A DNA stretch of 64,000 nucleotides from positions 558,001-622,000 of the forward strand of contig NZ_QRDQ01000007.1 of NCBI RefSeq assembly GCF_003385895.1, written 5' to 3'. Shown one piece after another: positions 36,979 through 45,117 of the stretch. The position numbers and the translations under genes are program-made. The first letter of the stretch is position 1, and each line of letters begins with the position of its first letter. Origin of the DNA: Flavobacterium cutihirudinis (GTDB lineage Bacteria > Bacteroidota > Bacteroidia > Flavobacteriales > Flavobacteriaceae). The notes under the pieces were generated by a model. The model was not told the DNA's origin and searched no databases. It saw nothing but the letters and a program-made list of their open reading frames with translations.

Positions 36979-37584
36979 TTAAAGATCTTCTAAAAGCAGT
37001 AAATATAGATTTTTTGCTACGCTTCCGTATTGCGTAAAATCTTCTTCTTTAGCTTTTTCGAAATATTTTATTGTGGTAATGTTAGTCGGATAGTCTCTCT
37101 CGTACTTGCGTTTAATAGCACTCAATCCGTCGCTTTTCATTGGCAGAATTTGGCTTGTGGTGGCTATTATAACAATATTCGCAGGTAATTCGTTTGGTTT
37201 GTCTTGTCTGATTTGTTTTGATGAAAACAAAATCGAGCCTTCATCTGCAATAAGGTTCTCGCAGGAAGCTAGCAAAAATTTAGGAGTTCTCGGTGAAATA
37301 TATTGTAATTTGTTTTCTTCCAATAAATGAAAAAGACCTGGTTCGTAGCATAAAACTTCTTTTTCGAACCAATCATTTTCTTCAAGGATATTTTCAAACT
37401 GTTCAGCAACTTCTTGTTTGTTTTCGCAATACAAAAATTTACCTCCATTTTTCTTAAAATTGAAAATGAATTGTTCATCTAAAGATAGATGACTATTCTG
37501 AACTGGATTTCCTCCGTATTCGCTTTCGTTTTCTTCGTCAGAAGCGGAATCACCGGACCCAAATATTTTTTTGAAAAAATTCAT
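36979..37584 (-). CDS. LUD-domain protein (LutC/YkgG-like)
   Basis: The 201-residue protein has an N-terminal acidic, Ser-rich part (about 1-35) and then a single LUD domain: NGGKFLYCENKQEVAEQFE, ISPRTPKFLLASCENLIADEG and IVIIATTSQILPMKSDG follow the family pattern. In LutABC systems the LUD proteins act with iron-sulfur subunits in lactate oxidation, but no lutA or lutB partner is nearby, so a lactate role is not supported. Its position as the leader gene of the cdsA-psd group is common in flavobacteria to my recollection and may point to a membrane-lipid link. Cytoplasmic. Confidence 0.85.
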   Translation of the reverse strand: MNFFKKIFGSGDSASDEENESEYGGNPVQNSHLSLDEQFIFNFKKNGGKFLYCENKQEVAEQFENILEENDWFEKEVLCYEPGLFHLLEENKLQYISPRTPKFLLASCENLIADEGSILFSSKQIRQDKPNELPANIVIIATTSQILPMKSDGLSAIKRKYERDYPTNITTIKYFEKAKEEDFTQYGSVAKNLYLLLLEDL

Positions 37585-37632
37585 TTTTATATGAAATACT
37601 TTACATGTTAATTGAAAACGTTCAAAGATAAA

Positions 37633-37671
37633 AAAATCTTAATTCAAAAGGCTATTTTGAATTAAGATTTT
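37633..37671 (-). terminator. Terminator after ftsH
   Basis: AAAATCTTAATTCAAAA (37633-37649) and its exact inverted copy (37655-37671) form a 17-bp stem with a GGCTA loop; on the minus strand the T-run continues past the stem. Confidence 0.9.
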
Positions 37672-37699
37672 AAAAAATATTACATATTTATTGAATAAT

Positions 37700-39625
37700 T
37701 TACGAAACGACTTCTTCTAAATTTTTATCAAAAGTACGTTTTCCGAAAATTGCTTCTAAGTCATCTTTAAAGATAACTTCTTTTTCGATTAGTATATCAG
37801 CAAGCTGATTTAACTTGTCTTTGTTTTCTTCAAGAATTTCAATAGCTCTTTGGTATTGACCTTCAATTAATTCTGAAATTTCTTTGTCAATAATTTTTGC
37901 AGTTTCATCAGAATATGGTTTTGAGAAACTATATTCGCTTTGTCCGCTCGAATCATAATAAGTAACATTTCCAATTTTTTCATTCAAACCGTAAATCGTT
38001 ACCATAGCACGAGCCTGACGTGTTACTTTTTCTAAATCGCTCAATGCACCAGTCGAAATTCTGTCAAAAGTTACTTTTTCAGCAGCTCTTCCACCCATTG
38101 TAGCACACATTTCGTCTAACATTTGATCTGTTCTTACGATTTGTCTCTCTTCCGGAAGGTACCATGCAGCTCCTAAACTTTGACCACGAGGAACAATTGT
38201 TACTTTAATAAGTGGTGCAGCGTGTTCCAACATCCAGCTTACCGTAGCGTGACCCGCTTCGTGAATTGCAATTGCTCTTTTTTCTTCTGGAGTAATGATT
38301 TTGTTTTTCTTTTCAAGACCACCAATGATTCTGTCAACAGCATCAAGGAAATCTTGTTTGTCAACAGCTGGTTTGTTATTACGGGCAGCAATAAGTGCAG
38401 CTTCGTTACAAACATTAGCAATATCAGCACCAGAGAATCCAGGAGTTTGTTTAGCTAAGAAATCTAAATCTAATCCTTCAACTTTTTTGATAGGAGCCAA
38501 GTGAACAGCAAAAATTTCAGCTCTTTCACGAATGTCCGGTAAGTCAACAAAAATTTGTCTGTCAAAACGACCTGCACGCATTAAAGCTTTATCAAGAACA
38601 TCAGCTCTGTTTGTTGCAGCCAATACGATTACGTTAGAATTTGTTCCAAAACCATCCATTTCTGTCAGTAATTGGTTCAAAGTATTTTCTCTTTCGTCGT
38701 TTCCGCCTGACATATTGCTTTTTCCTCTCGCTCTACCAACAGCATCAATCTCGTCGATAAAGATGATCGCAGGAGATTTCTCTTTTGCTTGTTTGAATAA
38801 ATCACGTACACGAGAAGCTCCCACACCAACGAACATTTCTACGAAATCAGAACCTGATAATGAGAAGAAAGGCACTTGAGCTTCGCCAGCAACAGCTTTA
38901 GCCAATAAAGTTTTACCAGTTCCCGGAGGTCCTACAAGTAAAGCTCCTTTAGGAATTTTACCTCCTAAATTAGTGTATTTTTCAGGGTTTTTAAGGAATT
39001 CTACAATTTCCTGAATTTCTTCTTTTGCACCTTCCAGACCTGCAACATCTTTAAATGTTGTTTTGATATCAGTCTTTTCATCAAATAGTTTTGCTTTTGA
39101 TTTTCCAATATTGAAAATCTGTCCGCCTCCGCCAGCGCCTCCGCCAGACATTTTACGCATAATGAAAATCCATACACCAATAATAATGATGATTGGAAGA
39201 AGACTGATGAAAATGTCACTCCAGTTGTTTGCCTCTTTGAAATCGTAATCGACTAATTTTTTTTCAGCTTTAGCTCTGTCTAACTTTTCCTGAAAAGACT
39301 TTAAATCACCAAATTTTGTGGTGTAATGTGGGCCTTTATTTGGTCTGTCGAAGATATCTTTAGCTACTTTTTTATTTGCCGGATCTTTTAATGCTGCATC
39401 AGAAAGGTAGATTTCAGCATCTTTATTATTAAAAATAATAACATTTTTAATTTGTCCTTTTGCCAACATATTATCTATGTCAGACGATTTTAATTGAGCA
39501 GGCTCGCTCATATTAGATCCACCGGTTGCAAAACTTATAAATAGAAAAATTAGAAGTATTGCAGTGTATATTAACCAGGGACTTATTTTAAATTTACTCG
39601 GATTTGGATTATTATCTTTAGCCAT
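37700..39625 (-). CDS. ftsH: ATP-dependent zinc metalloprotease FtsH
   Basis: FtsH is a hexameric membrane-bound AAA+ protease that removes damaged membrane proteins and regulators. The 641-residue order is: membrane helix (about 17-33), periplasmic domain with FtsH-ext fold (40-137), second membrane helix (138-155), a Gly-rich linker (160-168), AAA+ domain with Walker A GPPGTGKT (232-239) and FIDEIDAVGR, then the zinc protease with HEAGHATVSW near residue 454. The pore loop is FVEMFVGVGASR. It lies 15 bases after rsfS in the same direction and ends at a strong terminator, so rsfS-ftsH is a transcription unit. Confidence 0.97.
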   Translation of the reverse strand: MAKDNNPNPSKFKISPWLIYTAILLIFLFISFATGGSNMSEPAQLKSSDIDNMLAKGQIKNVIIFNNKDAEIYLSDAALKDPANKKVAKDIFDRPNKGPHYTTKFGDLKSFQEKLDRAKAEKKLVDYDFKEANNWSDIFISLLPIIIIIGVWIFIMRKMSGGGAGGGGQIFNIGKSKAKLFDEKTDIKTTFKDVAGLEGAKEEIQEIVEFLKNPEKYTNLGGKIPKGALLVGPPGTGKTLLAKAVAGEAQVPFFSLSGSDFVEMFVGVGASRVRDLFKQAKEKSPAIIFIDEIDAVGRARGKSNMSGGNDERENTLNQLLTEMDGFGTNSNVIVLAATNRADVLDKALMRAGRFDRQIFVDLPDIRERAEIFAVHLAPIKKVEGLDLDFLAKQTPGFSGADIANVCNEAALIAARNNKPAVDKQDFLDAVDRIIGGLEKKNKIITPEEKRAIAIHEAGHATVSWMLEHAAPLIKVTIVPRGQSLGAAWYLPEERQIVRTDQMLDEMCATMGGRAAEKVTFDRISTGALSDLEKVTRQARAMVTIYGLNEKIGNVTYYDSSGQSEYSFSKPYSDETAKIIDKEISELIEGQYQRAIEILEENKDKLNQLADILIEKEVIFKDDLEAIFGKRTFDKNLEEVVS

Positions 39626-39640
39626 TTAAAATTTTTTTCT

Positions 39641-40012
39641 TTAGTATTTGTTTTCGATTGTAGTTATTTTGGCGTCACCCCAAAGGCTCTCGATATTATA
39701 ATATTCACGAATGTGTTTTTGGAAAACGTGTACCACAATATGCACATAATCCATCAGAACCCATTCTCCGTTATCGGTTCCTTCTACGTGCCAAGGTTTA
39801 TCCTTTAAGTCTTTTGATACAGTTTTTTGAATAGAGTTTACAATGGCGTTAACTTGGGTGTTAGAACTTCCGTTGCAAATGACAAAATAGTCACAAACAG
39901 CCGTGTCTATTTCTCGTAAGTCAAGAATATCGATATCATTTCCTTTTACTTCTTCAATCCCTTTGATTATGTTCGCCAATAGAACATCATTATTAATAGT
40001 CTTTTTCGCCAT
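39641..40012 (-). CDS. rsfS: Ribosomal silencing factor RsfS
   Basis: RsfS binds ribosomal protein uL14 and keeps the 50S subunit from joining the 30S during starvation. The 123-residue protein shows the family core DILDLREIDTAVCDYFVICNGSSNTQV and then WHVEGTDNGEWVLMDYVHIV, reported here in part as CDYFVICNGSSNTQV and GEWVLMDYVHIVVHVF. A C-terminal YYNIESLWGDAK is typical. It leads the rsfS-ftsH unit, a gene order common in Bacteroidota, and is divergent from birA across 94 bases. Confidence 0.95.
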   Translation of the reverse strand: MAKKTINNDVLLANIIKGIEEVKGNDIDILDLREIDTAVCDYFVICNGSSNTQVNAIVNSIQKTVSKDLKDKPWHVEGTDNGEWVLMDYVHIVVHVFQKHIREYYNIESLWGDAKITTIENKY

Positions 40013-40106
40013 GAATTATTTTTATGAATTTGTAAAGTTACCAAATTTTGTGATTATTTTTGAACCTTAACAAAATATTAAATTAAGTTAATTTAAAATT
40101 ACTTGA

Positions 40107-40847
40107 ATGAAACTAATCAAACTCGATGCCATAGATTCTACAAACGACTTTCTTAAGGCATTGTCTAGCCGTGATGAACTTGCCAATTTTACAGTGGTAA
40201 CGGCTGAAAATCAGACAAAAGGGAAAGGGCAGATGGGCTCGAAATGGGAGTCAGAATCTGGTAAAAACTTAATTATGAGTGTCTTGGTAAAGGATTTTAT
40301 ACCAGAGAATGAACAAGTTTTTAATTTGAGCCTCATTGTTTCTTTGAGTGTAATTCAAGTTTTAAAATCATTAAATATTCCTGATTTAAGTATAAAATGG
40401 CCAAACGACATTATGTCATACAATAAAAAAATTGGTGGCATACTAATCGAAAACACCATCAAAAGTGATGGCAGAATCGTGTCAGTTGTCGGATTAGGGT
40501 TGAATGTAAACCAAACTAATTTTGATGAATTGCCTCATGCTTCTTCTTTGGCGGTTATTTTAGGAAATACTCTTGAAAAAGAAATTTTGCCAGAATTGAT
40601 TATTGAAAAAATCAAAGAAAAAATTGATTCATGGTCTGTTTCAGCTTCGATCTTTTGGGACGATTATTTTCATTCGCTTTTTCGAAAAGGTATTCCAATG
40701 CCTTTTAAGAATTTAGATTTGAATGCTGGAGTACAAAATTTCATGGGAATTATCCAAGGTGTATCTTCAATTGGAAAATTGCAGGTTTTACTTGAAGACG
40801 ATTCTGTTTCAGAATTTGATATAAAAGAGGTTCAGATGCTTTATTAA
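40107..40847 (+). CDS. birA: Biotin-[acetyl-CoA-carboxylase] ligase
   Basis: The enzyme activates biotin with ATP and attaches it to carboxylase subunits. The 246-residue protein has no N-terminal winged helix, so it is the single-domain type without repressor function. Diagnostic blocks are DSTNDFLKAL (about 10-19), TKGKGQMGSKWESESGKNL (biotinyl-AMP loop, GRGRRGR-like, about 40-58) and KWPNDIMSYNKKIGGILIE (about 96-114) with the catalytic Lys. A small C-terminal SH3-like domain follows. Single-gene unit; a strong terminator lies 120 bases downstream. Confidence 0.94.
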   Translation: MKLIKLDAIDSTNDFLKALSSRDELANFTVVTAENQTKGKGQMGSKWESESGKNLIMSVLVKDFIPENEQVFNLSLIVSLSVIQVLKSLNIPDLSIKWPNDIMSYNKKIGGILIENTIKSDGRIVSVVGLGLNVNQTNFDELPHASSLAVILGNTLEKEILPELIIEKIKEKIDSWSVSASIFWDDYFHSLFRKGIPMPFKNLDLNAGVQNFMGIIQGVSSIGKLQVLLEDDSVSEFDIKEVQMLY

Positions 40848-40852
40848 GTTTC

Positions 40853-40970
40853 TAAGATACTAAGATTCTGAGAGGCTAAGTTTTTTTTGCTACAAAGGCG
40901 CTAAGCCACAAAGTTTTTTTTATTTAATTTTAAATCTTTGTGTCTTAGCGTCTTTGTGGCATTTCAAATA
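40853..40970. repeat. Low-complexity intergenic words after birA
   Basis: Repeated words ACTAAGATTCTGAG, GGCTAAG, GGCGCTAAG and CACAAAG fill the space, with a partly inverted second half (CTTTGTGTCTTAGCGTCTTTGTGGC). No gene. Confidence 0.6.
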
Positions 40971-41000
40971 AAAAGCCCGATTGTAAAATCGGGCTTTCTA
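40971..41000. terminator. Bidirectional terminator between birA and the SRPBCC gene
   Basis: AAAGCCCGATT and AATCGGGCTTT form an 11-bp stem with a GTAA-type loop between convergent genes. Confidence 0.85.
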
Positions 41001-41031
41001 TTTATAATTGACAATTAATAATTTACCATTA

Positions 41032-41424
41032 TTAAAGCTTGTTCATATTGTTTGCAAGAGTCTCAATAAACTTGCTGATTGGCCCTTTGATCATCATCGC
41101 CATCATAGCGTTGAATTCACCTTCAAAAAACAGCTGAACAGCACTTTCTGAATCAGAAACACTGTCAATGTTTGAAGTCAAAGTAAACGGAAGTTTATCG
41201 CTAGCAGCACCCAAAACAATTTTATTTGACGCTACTTTATCTTTCATCTTTAATTTGATTTCCGGCATGCCTTTCAATCCAAAAATAAAAGCATCTTCGC
41301 CAATTACCTCAAATTTAGCGATATTATCCGGCATTAATTTTTCAAAATTCTTAACGTCAGTCAATTGATTAAATAAATCCTGAGCTGATTTCTGAACAGT
41401 AACTTTTGGACTTTCTAAGTTCAT
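41032..41424 (-). CDS. SRPBCC (START-like) family protein
   Basis: The 130-residue protein follows the polyketide-cyclase/START-like pattern: an initial SPKVTVQKSAQDLFNQLTDV with DVKNFEKLMPDNIAKFE, then beta strands ending in VQLFFEGEFNAMMAMM and a long C-terminal helix GPISKFIETLANNMNKL. Members bind lipids or act as chaperone-like factors; ligand unknown here. Cytoplasmic. It is upstream of nothing else in its direction and 140 bases of repeat-rich DNA separate it from pyrE. Confidence 0.85.
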   Translation of the reverse strand: MNLESPKVTVQKSAQDLFNQLTDVKNFEKLMPDNIAKFEVIGEDAFIFGLKGMPEIKLKMKDKVASNKIVLGAASDKLPFTLTSNIDSVSDSESAVQLFFEGEFNAMMAMMIKGPISKFIETLANNMNKL

Positions 41425-41564
41425 ATTGTTTTTTTTATTTTTAACGCAAAAGGCGCTAAGATTTTTTTAATATACAAGGTTTTATAAATAAACGCTAAGA
41501 TCGCAAAGTTAAAACTTTAGATAAATTCTAAAAGGAGCAAAGCGACTTTAAGAAAATCTAAAAT

Positions 41565-42209
41565 CTATTCCTGTCCCCAAGTTGATGGACTTGCGTTCCA
41601 TTCAAGCAAGGTCGATTGCTGATCTTCTGTAATGTATTGTTTTTGAACCGCTAAATCCAATAAATTCTCGTAATTACTTAATGTAAACAAGTCGATATTA
41701 GCATTTTTAAAGTTTTCTTCAGCAACATTAAAACCGTACGTAAAAATCGCTGCCATACCTTTTATGTTGGCACCTTCATTACGCAAAGCTTCCACAGCCA
41801 TCAAACTACTGTTTCCAGTGCTGATTAAATCTTCAACAACTACAACATTTTGTCCTTTTTGTAAAAAACCTTCCACTTGATTTTGTCTTCCGTGCTTTTT
41901 TGGTTCCGGACGCACATAAACGAATGGCAGACCCAAACTTTCAGCAACCAGAATACCAACACCAATGGCTCCGGTAGCAACACCGGCAATCACGTCAGGT
42001 TTTCCAAATTGTTTTTCAATGTTTTTAGCAAATTCATCACGAACATAGTTTCTGATGCTCGGAAATGAAAGAATTAACCTATTATCACAGTAAATAGGAG
42101 ATTTCCAACCAGAAGCCCATGTAAAAGGATTTTCGGGATTCAATTTAATTGCATTTATTTGCAAAAGCAATTCGGCTGTTTTTTCGGCAGTATCTTTATT
42201 AAAAATCAT
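41565..42209 (-). CDS. pyrE: Orotate phosphoribosyltransferase
   Basis: PyrE joins orotate to PRPP, giving OMP in pyrimidine synthesis. The start is placed at ATG 42209 (MIFNKDTAEKTAELLLQINA), which is where the family pattern begins; the longer upstream frame is the antisense of the NUDIX gene. Blocks: FTWASGWKSPIYCDNR (about 28-43) and the PRPP loop VVVVEDLISTGNSS near residue 121. The 214-residue length is normal. Its start codon lies only seven bases from that of the divergent NUDIX gene, and its promoter boxes fall inside that gene. Confidence 0.95.
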   Translation of the reverse strand: MIFNKDTAEKTAELLLQINAIKLNPENPFTWASGWKSPIYCDNRLILSFPSIRNYVRDEFAKNIEKQFGKPDVIAGVATGAIGVGILVAESLGLPFVYVRPEPKKHGRQNQVEGFLQKGQNVVVVEDLISTGNSSLMAVEALRNEGANIKGMAAIFTYGFNVAEENFKNANIDLFTLSNYENLLDLAVQKQYITEDQQSTLLEWNASPSTWGQE

Positions 42210-42213
42210 AGTA

Positions 42214-42243
42214 CAAATGTATAAAGTTTTTGTGAACGACAAA
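42214..42243 (-). promoter_or_regulatory. pyrE promoter (TTTG-N18-TACATTTG)
   Basis: On the minus strand TTTG (42240-42243) is followed after 18 bases by TACATTTG (42214-42221), a full match to the Bacteroidota consensus. The -7 box ends 4 bases before the pyrE ATG, so the mRNA would begin at or near the start codon. The promoter overlaps the first nine codons of the divergent NUDIX gene. Confidence 0.7.
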
Positions 42244-42870
42244 CCACTTTTTTTGACAAATGAAATCTCACGCGAAACAGATTTCCAATTGTTCTTGTTA
42301 GAGAGTATTGATATCGAACAGCTTATCATAAAAATTTTTCAAAATAAAATTCAAAAAGCCATTCTGTATCATCCCGATGAAAGTGAGATAATGAAAACCC
42401 TGAAAGCCAAAATTCCGGTTAATAAAGCCGGCGGAGGTTTTGTGTACAATAAGAAAGGCGAGGTTTTATTCATCTTCAGAAATGGAAAATGGGACTTACC
42501 AAAAGGCGGAATCGAGAAAGGCGAAGATATCGAAGCCACTGCAATGCGAGAAGTTGAAGAAGAAACCGGAGTAAATCAGCTTCGTATTATCAATAAATTG
42601 CAAAAGACGTATCATATTTTCAAACGCAACGGAAAATACAAACTCAAAATCACGCATTGGTTCGAAATGCAATCTGATTTTGAAGGAACACCACACGGAC
42701 AGCTTGAAGAAGGAATCGAAAAAGTGGCTTGGCTAAACCCGGAACAAATCAAAGATGCGCTTAAAAACTCTTACGAAAACATTAAATTGTTATTCGAAGA
42801 AGAAGAAATTTCAACAGGAAAAATTACACCGCCTGTTGCTTACCGATCAAGTCCAAATTCCAAGGATTAA
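42217..42870 (+). CDS. NUDIX hydrolase
   Basis: The 217-residue protein has about 65 residues of N-terminal extension and then a NUDIX domain with a complete box: GGIEKGEDIEATAMREVEEE followed by TGV, matching Gx5Ex7REUxEExGU. FIFRNGKWDLPKGGIEKGE shows the usual strand before it. It hydrolyses a nucleoside diphosphate linked to another group; the 'WDLPKGGIEKGE' pattern is seen in diadenosine-polyphosphate and inositol-pyrophosphate hydrolases, but substrate is not determinable. The C-terminal tail ends in PPVAYRSSPNSKD. A strong terminator follows. It is divergent from pyrE with seven bases between start codons. Confidence 0.9.
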   Translation: MYKVFVNDKPLFLTNEISRETDFQLFLLESIDIEQLIIKIFQNKIQKAILYHPDESEIMKTLKAKIPVNKAGGGFVYNKKGEVLFIFRNGKWDLPKGGIEKGEDIEATAMREVEEETGVNQLRIINKLQKTYHIFKRNGKYKLKITHWFEMQSDFEGTPHGQLEEGIEKVAWLNPEQIKDALKNSYENIKLLFEEEEISTGKITPPVAYRSSPNSKD

Positions 42871-42890
42871 TATTTGGGCGTGCCACCAAT

Positions 42891-42936
42891 AAAAAAAAGA
42901 CCCAATCAACTTTGCGTTCATTGGGTCTTTTTTTTA
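42891..42936 (+). terminator. Terminator after the NUDIX gene
   Basis: AAAAGACCCAAT and ATTGGGTCTTTT form a 12-bp stem around a 13-base loop, followed by a T-run. Confidence 0.9.
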
Positions 42937-43110
42937 TTGCTGTCGGGCTTTCGCCGCTACTTCGGTAGCTTGGCTCTATCCCTCACGCGAAGATATGCTT
43001 TGTTTGAATTTGTTTCAAGTTTCGAGTTTTTTGCTGGCGCGAGCGTCCCAATCGTGCTTTTTTTAGTGATTTAGATTGCGTTCACGAGCTCGACCCTACC
43101 GCTAGCGGGG
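42937..43110. other. GC-rich intergenic patch with a UUCG tetraloop hairpin
   Basis: This stretch is visibly richer in G+C than its surroundings. It contains GCTAC-TTCG-GTAGC (42956-42969), a classic UUCG tetraloop hairpin, and GGCGCGAGCGTCCCAATCGTGC (43036-43057), related to words at 1166 and 45488. A 66-codon plus-strand frame (42874-43074) crosses a terminator and is not credible as a gene. Confidence 0.5.
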
Positions 43111-43114
43111 GATT

Positions 43115-44041
43115 TTAATTAGGTAATGTAATTCCTCTTTTAAGTAAATTTGTAATTATTGCACCATTGATTGTCAAAGGAAAACTTATTACTCCTTGCT
43201 GTATTTGCTCCTGTACAAGTCCTTTTTCAGTAAACGATCTCATCATATTTAAACTTTCAAGTTCATTAATCATGATATTACCATCTGAAATTTGTGAGTC
43301 TTGAAGAAAAATAAATTCTGCTTTTGTGAGCATTGCACCAATTTGCAGAACCTTGTTTTTTACTGATCTCGACATTTTTTCGTTATCGACGAGAATTTTA
43401 AATTGTCGAAAGTATTCCAAATCTTCTACATGAGAGTTTGATATATTTATTGGAGGTGCACTGTCATTCTTCAAAGCATCAATAGCGCTTTTCCTATAAT
43501 TTTCCTCATTTATTTCATTAGCAAGCTTTAAAGAATTCTGAAGCTCGTCAACAGTTATCTTATGAGATTCATTAATCTGTTTGATGCTTTCCTGAAGATT
43601 CCTGTTACTGTCTTTTAATCCTTCAATCTGAGTGAGAAGCTCATCAATTGATTGTGATCCCGATTCAATGTTCTTTAATTCATACTCAGCTTTTGCAACT
43701 TTCTTTTTTTGTAAAGTTTTATGTTCGATTCCGTCATAACGCTTTGTTACTCGTTCATCATTAGTTTTAGATAAGTTTTTATCAATTAGTAACATTAACC
43801 TAGGAATTATTAAAGTATAAAAAAACGCTAATAGTATTGGCCAACCCAGTGCGGCAGGAGAGCAATATTCATAATTAATAACTATAATTTTATTCTCAAT
43901 AGATTCTTCAGAAAAAAAAAGGAATAATATTGGCCTCCAGTTGAAAATAATAAAAGACCATAAAAAAGCACCTGATAAAGGTGTTTTTAATCGTTCTTTA
44001 GTCGTATCACTTAGGTCTTTTAAAAAGTCGAAAAAATCCAT
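43115..44041 (-). CDS. Two-helix membrane protein with coiled coil, unknown function
   Basis: Not a family I can name. The 308-residue product starts with an amphipathic stretch (FFDFLKDLSDTTKERLKTPL), then two membrane helices (about 24-44, including AFLWSFIIFNWRPILFLFF, and 66-86, GWPILLAFFYTLIIPRLMLL), a long coiled coil (about 108-195) and a compact C-terminal region (205-308) that could be a winged-helix-like domain. N- and C-termini should be cytoplasmic. The start is 3 bases after the stop of the 112-residue gene upstream, so they are translated together. Confidence 0.75.
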   Translation of the reverse strand: MDFFDFLKDLSDTTKERLKTPLSGAFLWSFIIFNWRPILFLFFSEESIENKIIVINYEYCSPAALGWPILLAFFYTLIIPRLMLLIDKNLSKTNDERVTKRYDGIEHKTLQKKKVAKAEYELKNIESGSQSIDELLTQIEGLKDSNRNLQESIKQINESHKITVDELQNSLKLANEINEENYRKSAIDALKNDSAPPINISNSHVEDLEYFRQFKILVDNEKMSRSVKNKVLQIGAMLTKAEFIFLQDSQISDGNIMINELESLNMMRSFTEKGLVQEQIQQGVISFPLTINGAIITNLLKRGITLPN

Positions 44042-44044
44042 CCT

Positions 44045-44383
44045 TTATTTTGTTAATTCAAGTTTTGTAAAATCATTTCCAAAATGAGTTAGTAAAGTTG
44101 CGGTAAACATCCCCAAAACAATTGCATTAACAGCATCTGTCGGTTTTTTTACATTTGTCCAATAAGTATGATAAACTGTTAACTTCTCTTTTGAAGCGTA
44201 AAGCTGAAGCAAAACTATATTATTATATTGGGAAGAAATTGGTGTTAAGTAAAAATCCCCTTTTTTAGATTTTTTAATTTCCCAAGTTTCCAAAGTTTTT
44301 TCAACAGATTTGAAAATAAGAACTTCTAGTTGCTTAGGATCCAACGTATGTATATAAATTCTCATTTCTTTACTTTTTTTCAA
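44045..44383 (-). CDS. Small hypothetical protein
   Basis: The 112-residue product (or 106 if the ATG seven codons in, MRIYIHTLDP, is used) is unrecognised. It is soluble, mixed alpha/beta by appearance, with LVVLLQLYASK-like strands (NNIVLLQLYASKEKLTVYHT) and a hydrophobic C-terminal helix AVNAIVLGMFTATLLTHFG that might touch the membrane. It precedes the two-helix membrane protein gene by 3 bases and probably works with it. Confidence 0.7.
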   Translation of the reverse strand: MKKSKEMRIYIHTLDPKQLEVLIFKSVEKTLETWEIKKSKKGDFYLTPISSQYNNIVLLQLYASKEKLTVYHTYWTNVKKPTDAVNAIVLGMFTATLLTHFGNDFTKLELTK

Positions 44384-44436
44384 ATGTAGGATATTGTTAC
44401 CAATTTTACATAAATATAAATTTAAAATCTGTAAGT

Positions 44437-45117
44437 TTATATCTCAATATTTTTTAATCTAAATTTGTAACAAATGCCAGACAAAAATTCACCTAGACAG
44501 CAACCAACACCTCCACAAAGACCAACGCCTCCACAAAGACCAATACCTCCACAAAGACCAACCCCGCCAGCAGGACCCGGCCACGGAGAAGGCCTAGAAA
44601 GAAAAGGTACTCCTAGGCCTCCTACAAAGGTAACTGCAAAAAAGACAAAAGTTAAAATCAAACCTAAGAACATAGAACCCATACTCACATAATTCATTAT
44701 AGTTGTTAGGTTTGAGAACTTGTCAGAAGCTGTGTCATATTTTTTGGATTCTTCTTCTAGTTTATTTATTTTCTGGATAACAAATTTAGGATCAGGATTA
44801 TCTTCTTTAATTTGTTTTAACTCAATTTCAGCAAGATGCATTAAGTAGCATTCTCTATTTGCAATATAACCAAACTGCTGAGATAGGAAATTTAATATAA
44901 TACCCACTAAAAAAGAAAGAGCAGCTATTTTAATTAATACTATGGGGGGAGTTATACAACATGTACATTTATTTGTAGCAGACAATACATATTTAGTTGT
45001 TTCTAAACATGTATAAATTCCAGCACCACAGATTGAGATTATTAATAAATCAATTCTTTGAATGCTGTAGAACATGCTATCCCATGATTGTTTTTTACCT
45101 TCTATTAAATTATCCAT
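44437..45117 (-). CDS. Membrane protein with Gly/Cys repeat tail, unknown function
   Basis: The 226-residue product has two membrane helices (about 22-42, IDLLIISICGAGIYTCLE, and 58-76, VLIKIAALSFLVGIILNFL), a charged helix (about 90-135), a third membrane helix (about 145-165, GSMFLGLILTFVFFAVTFVGG) and a tail with GVGLCGGIGLCGGVGLCGGV encoded by an 18-bp tandem repeat at about 44511-44573. The tail looks like an expansion product. The opposite strand over the tail is also open for 72 codons and would give a Pro/Gln/Arg-rich peptide; the membrane helices favour the minus strand as the real gene. It lies 53 bases upstream of the small hypothetical gene in the same direction. Confidence 0.6.
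   Translation of the reverse strand: MDNLIEGKKQSWDSMFYSIQRIDLLIISICGAGIYTCLETTKYVLSATNKCTCCITPPIVLIKIAALSFLVGIILNFLSQQFGYIANRECYLMHLAEIELKQIKEDNPDPKFVIQKINKLEEESKKYDTASDKFSNLTTIMNYVSMGSMFLGLILTFVFFAVTFVGGLGVPFLSRPSPWPGPAGGVGLCGGIGLCGGVGLCGGVGCCLGEFLSGICYKFRLKNIEI
44505..44575. repeat. 18-bp tandem repeat inside a coding region
   Basis: About 3.5 copies of CCAACRCCTCCACAAAGA (plus strand) follow each other with one or two changes. On the minus strand they encode the six-residue unit GLCGGV. Confidence 0.8.

Noticed and set aside
42874..43074. 66-codon plus-strand frame after the NUDIX gene
   Set aside because: Runs through a strong terminator hairpin and has no plausible composition.
44474..44692. 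Pro/Gln-rich plus-strand frame as a gene
   Set aside because: Opposite strand has three clear membrane helices in a longer frame and better neighbour spacing; kept only as a question in the findings.
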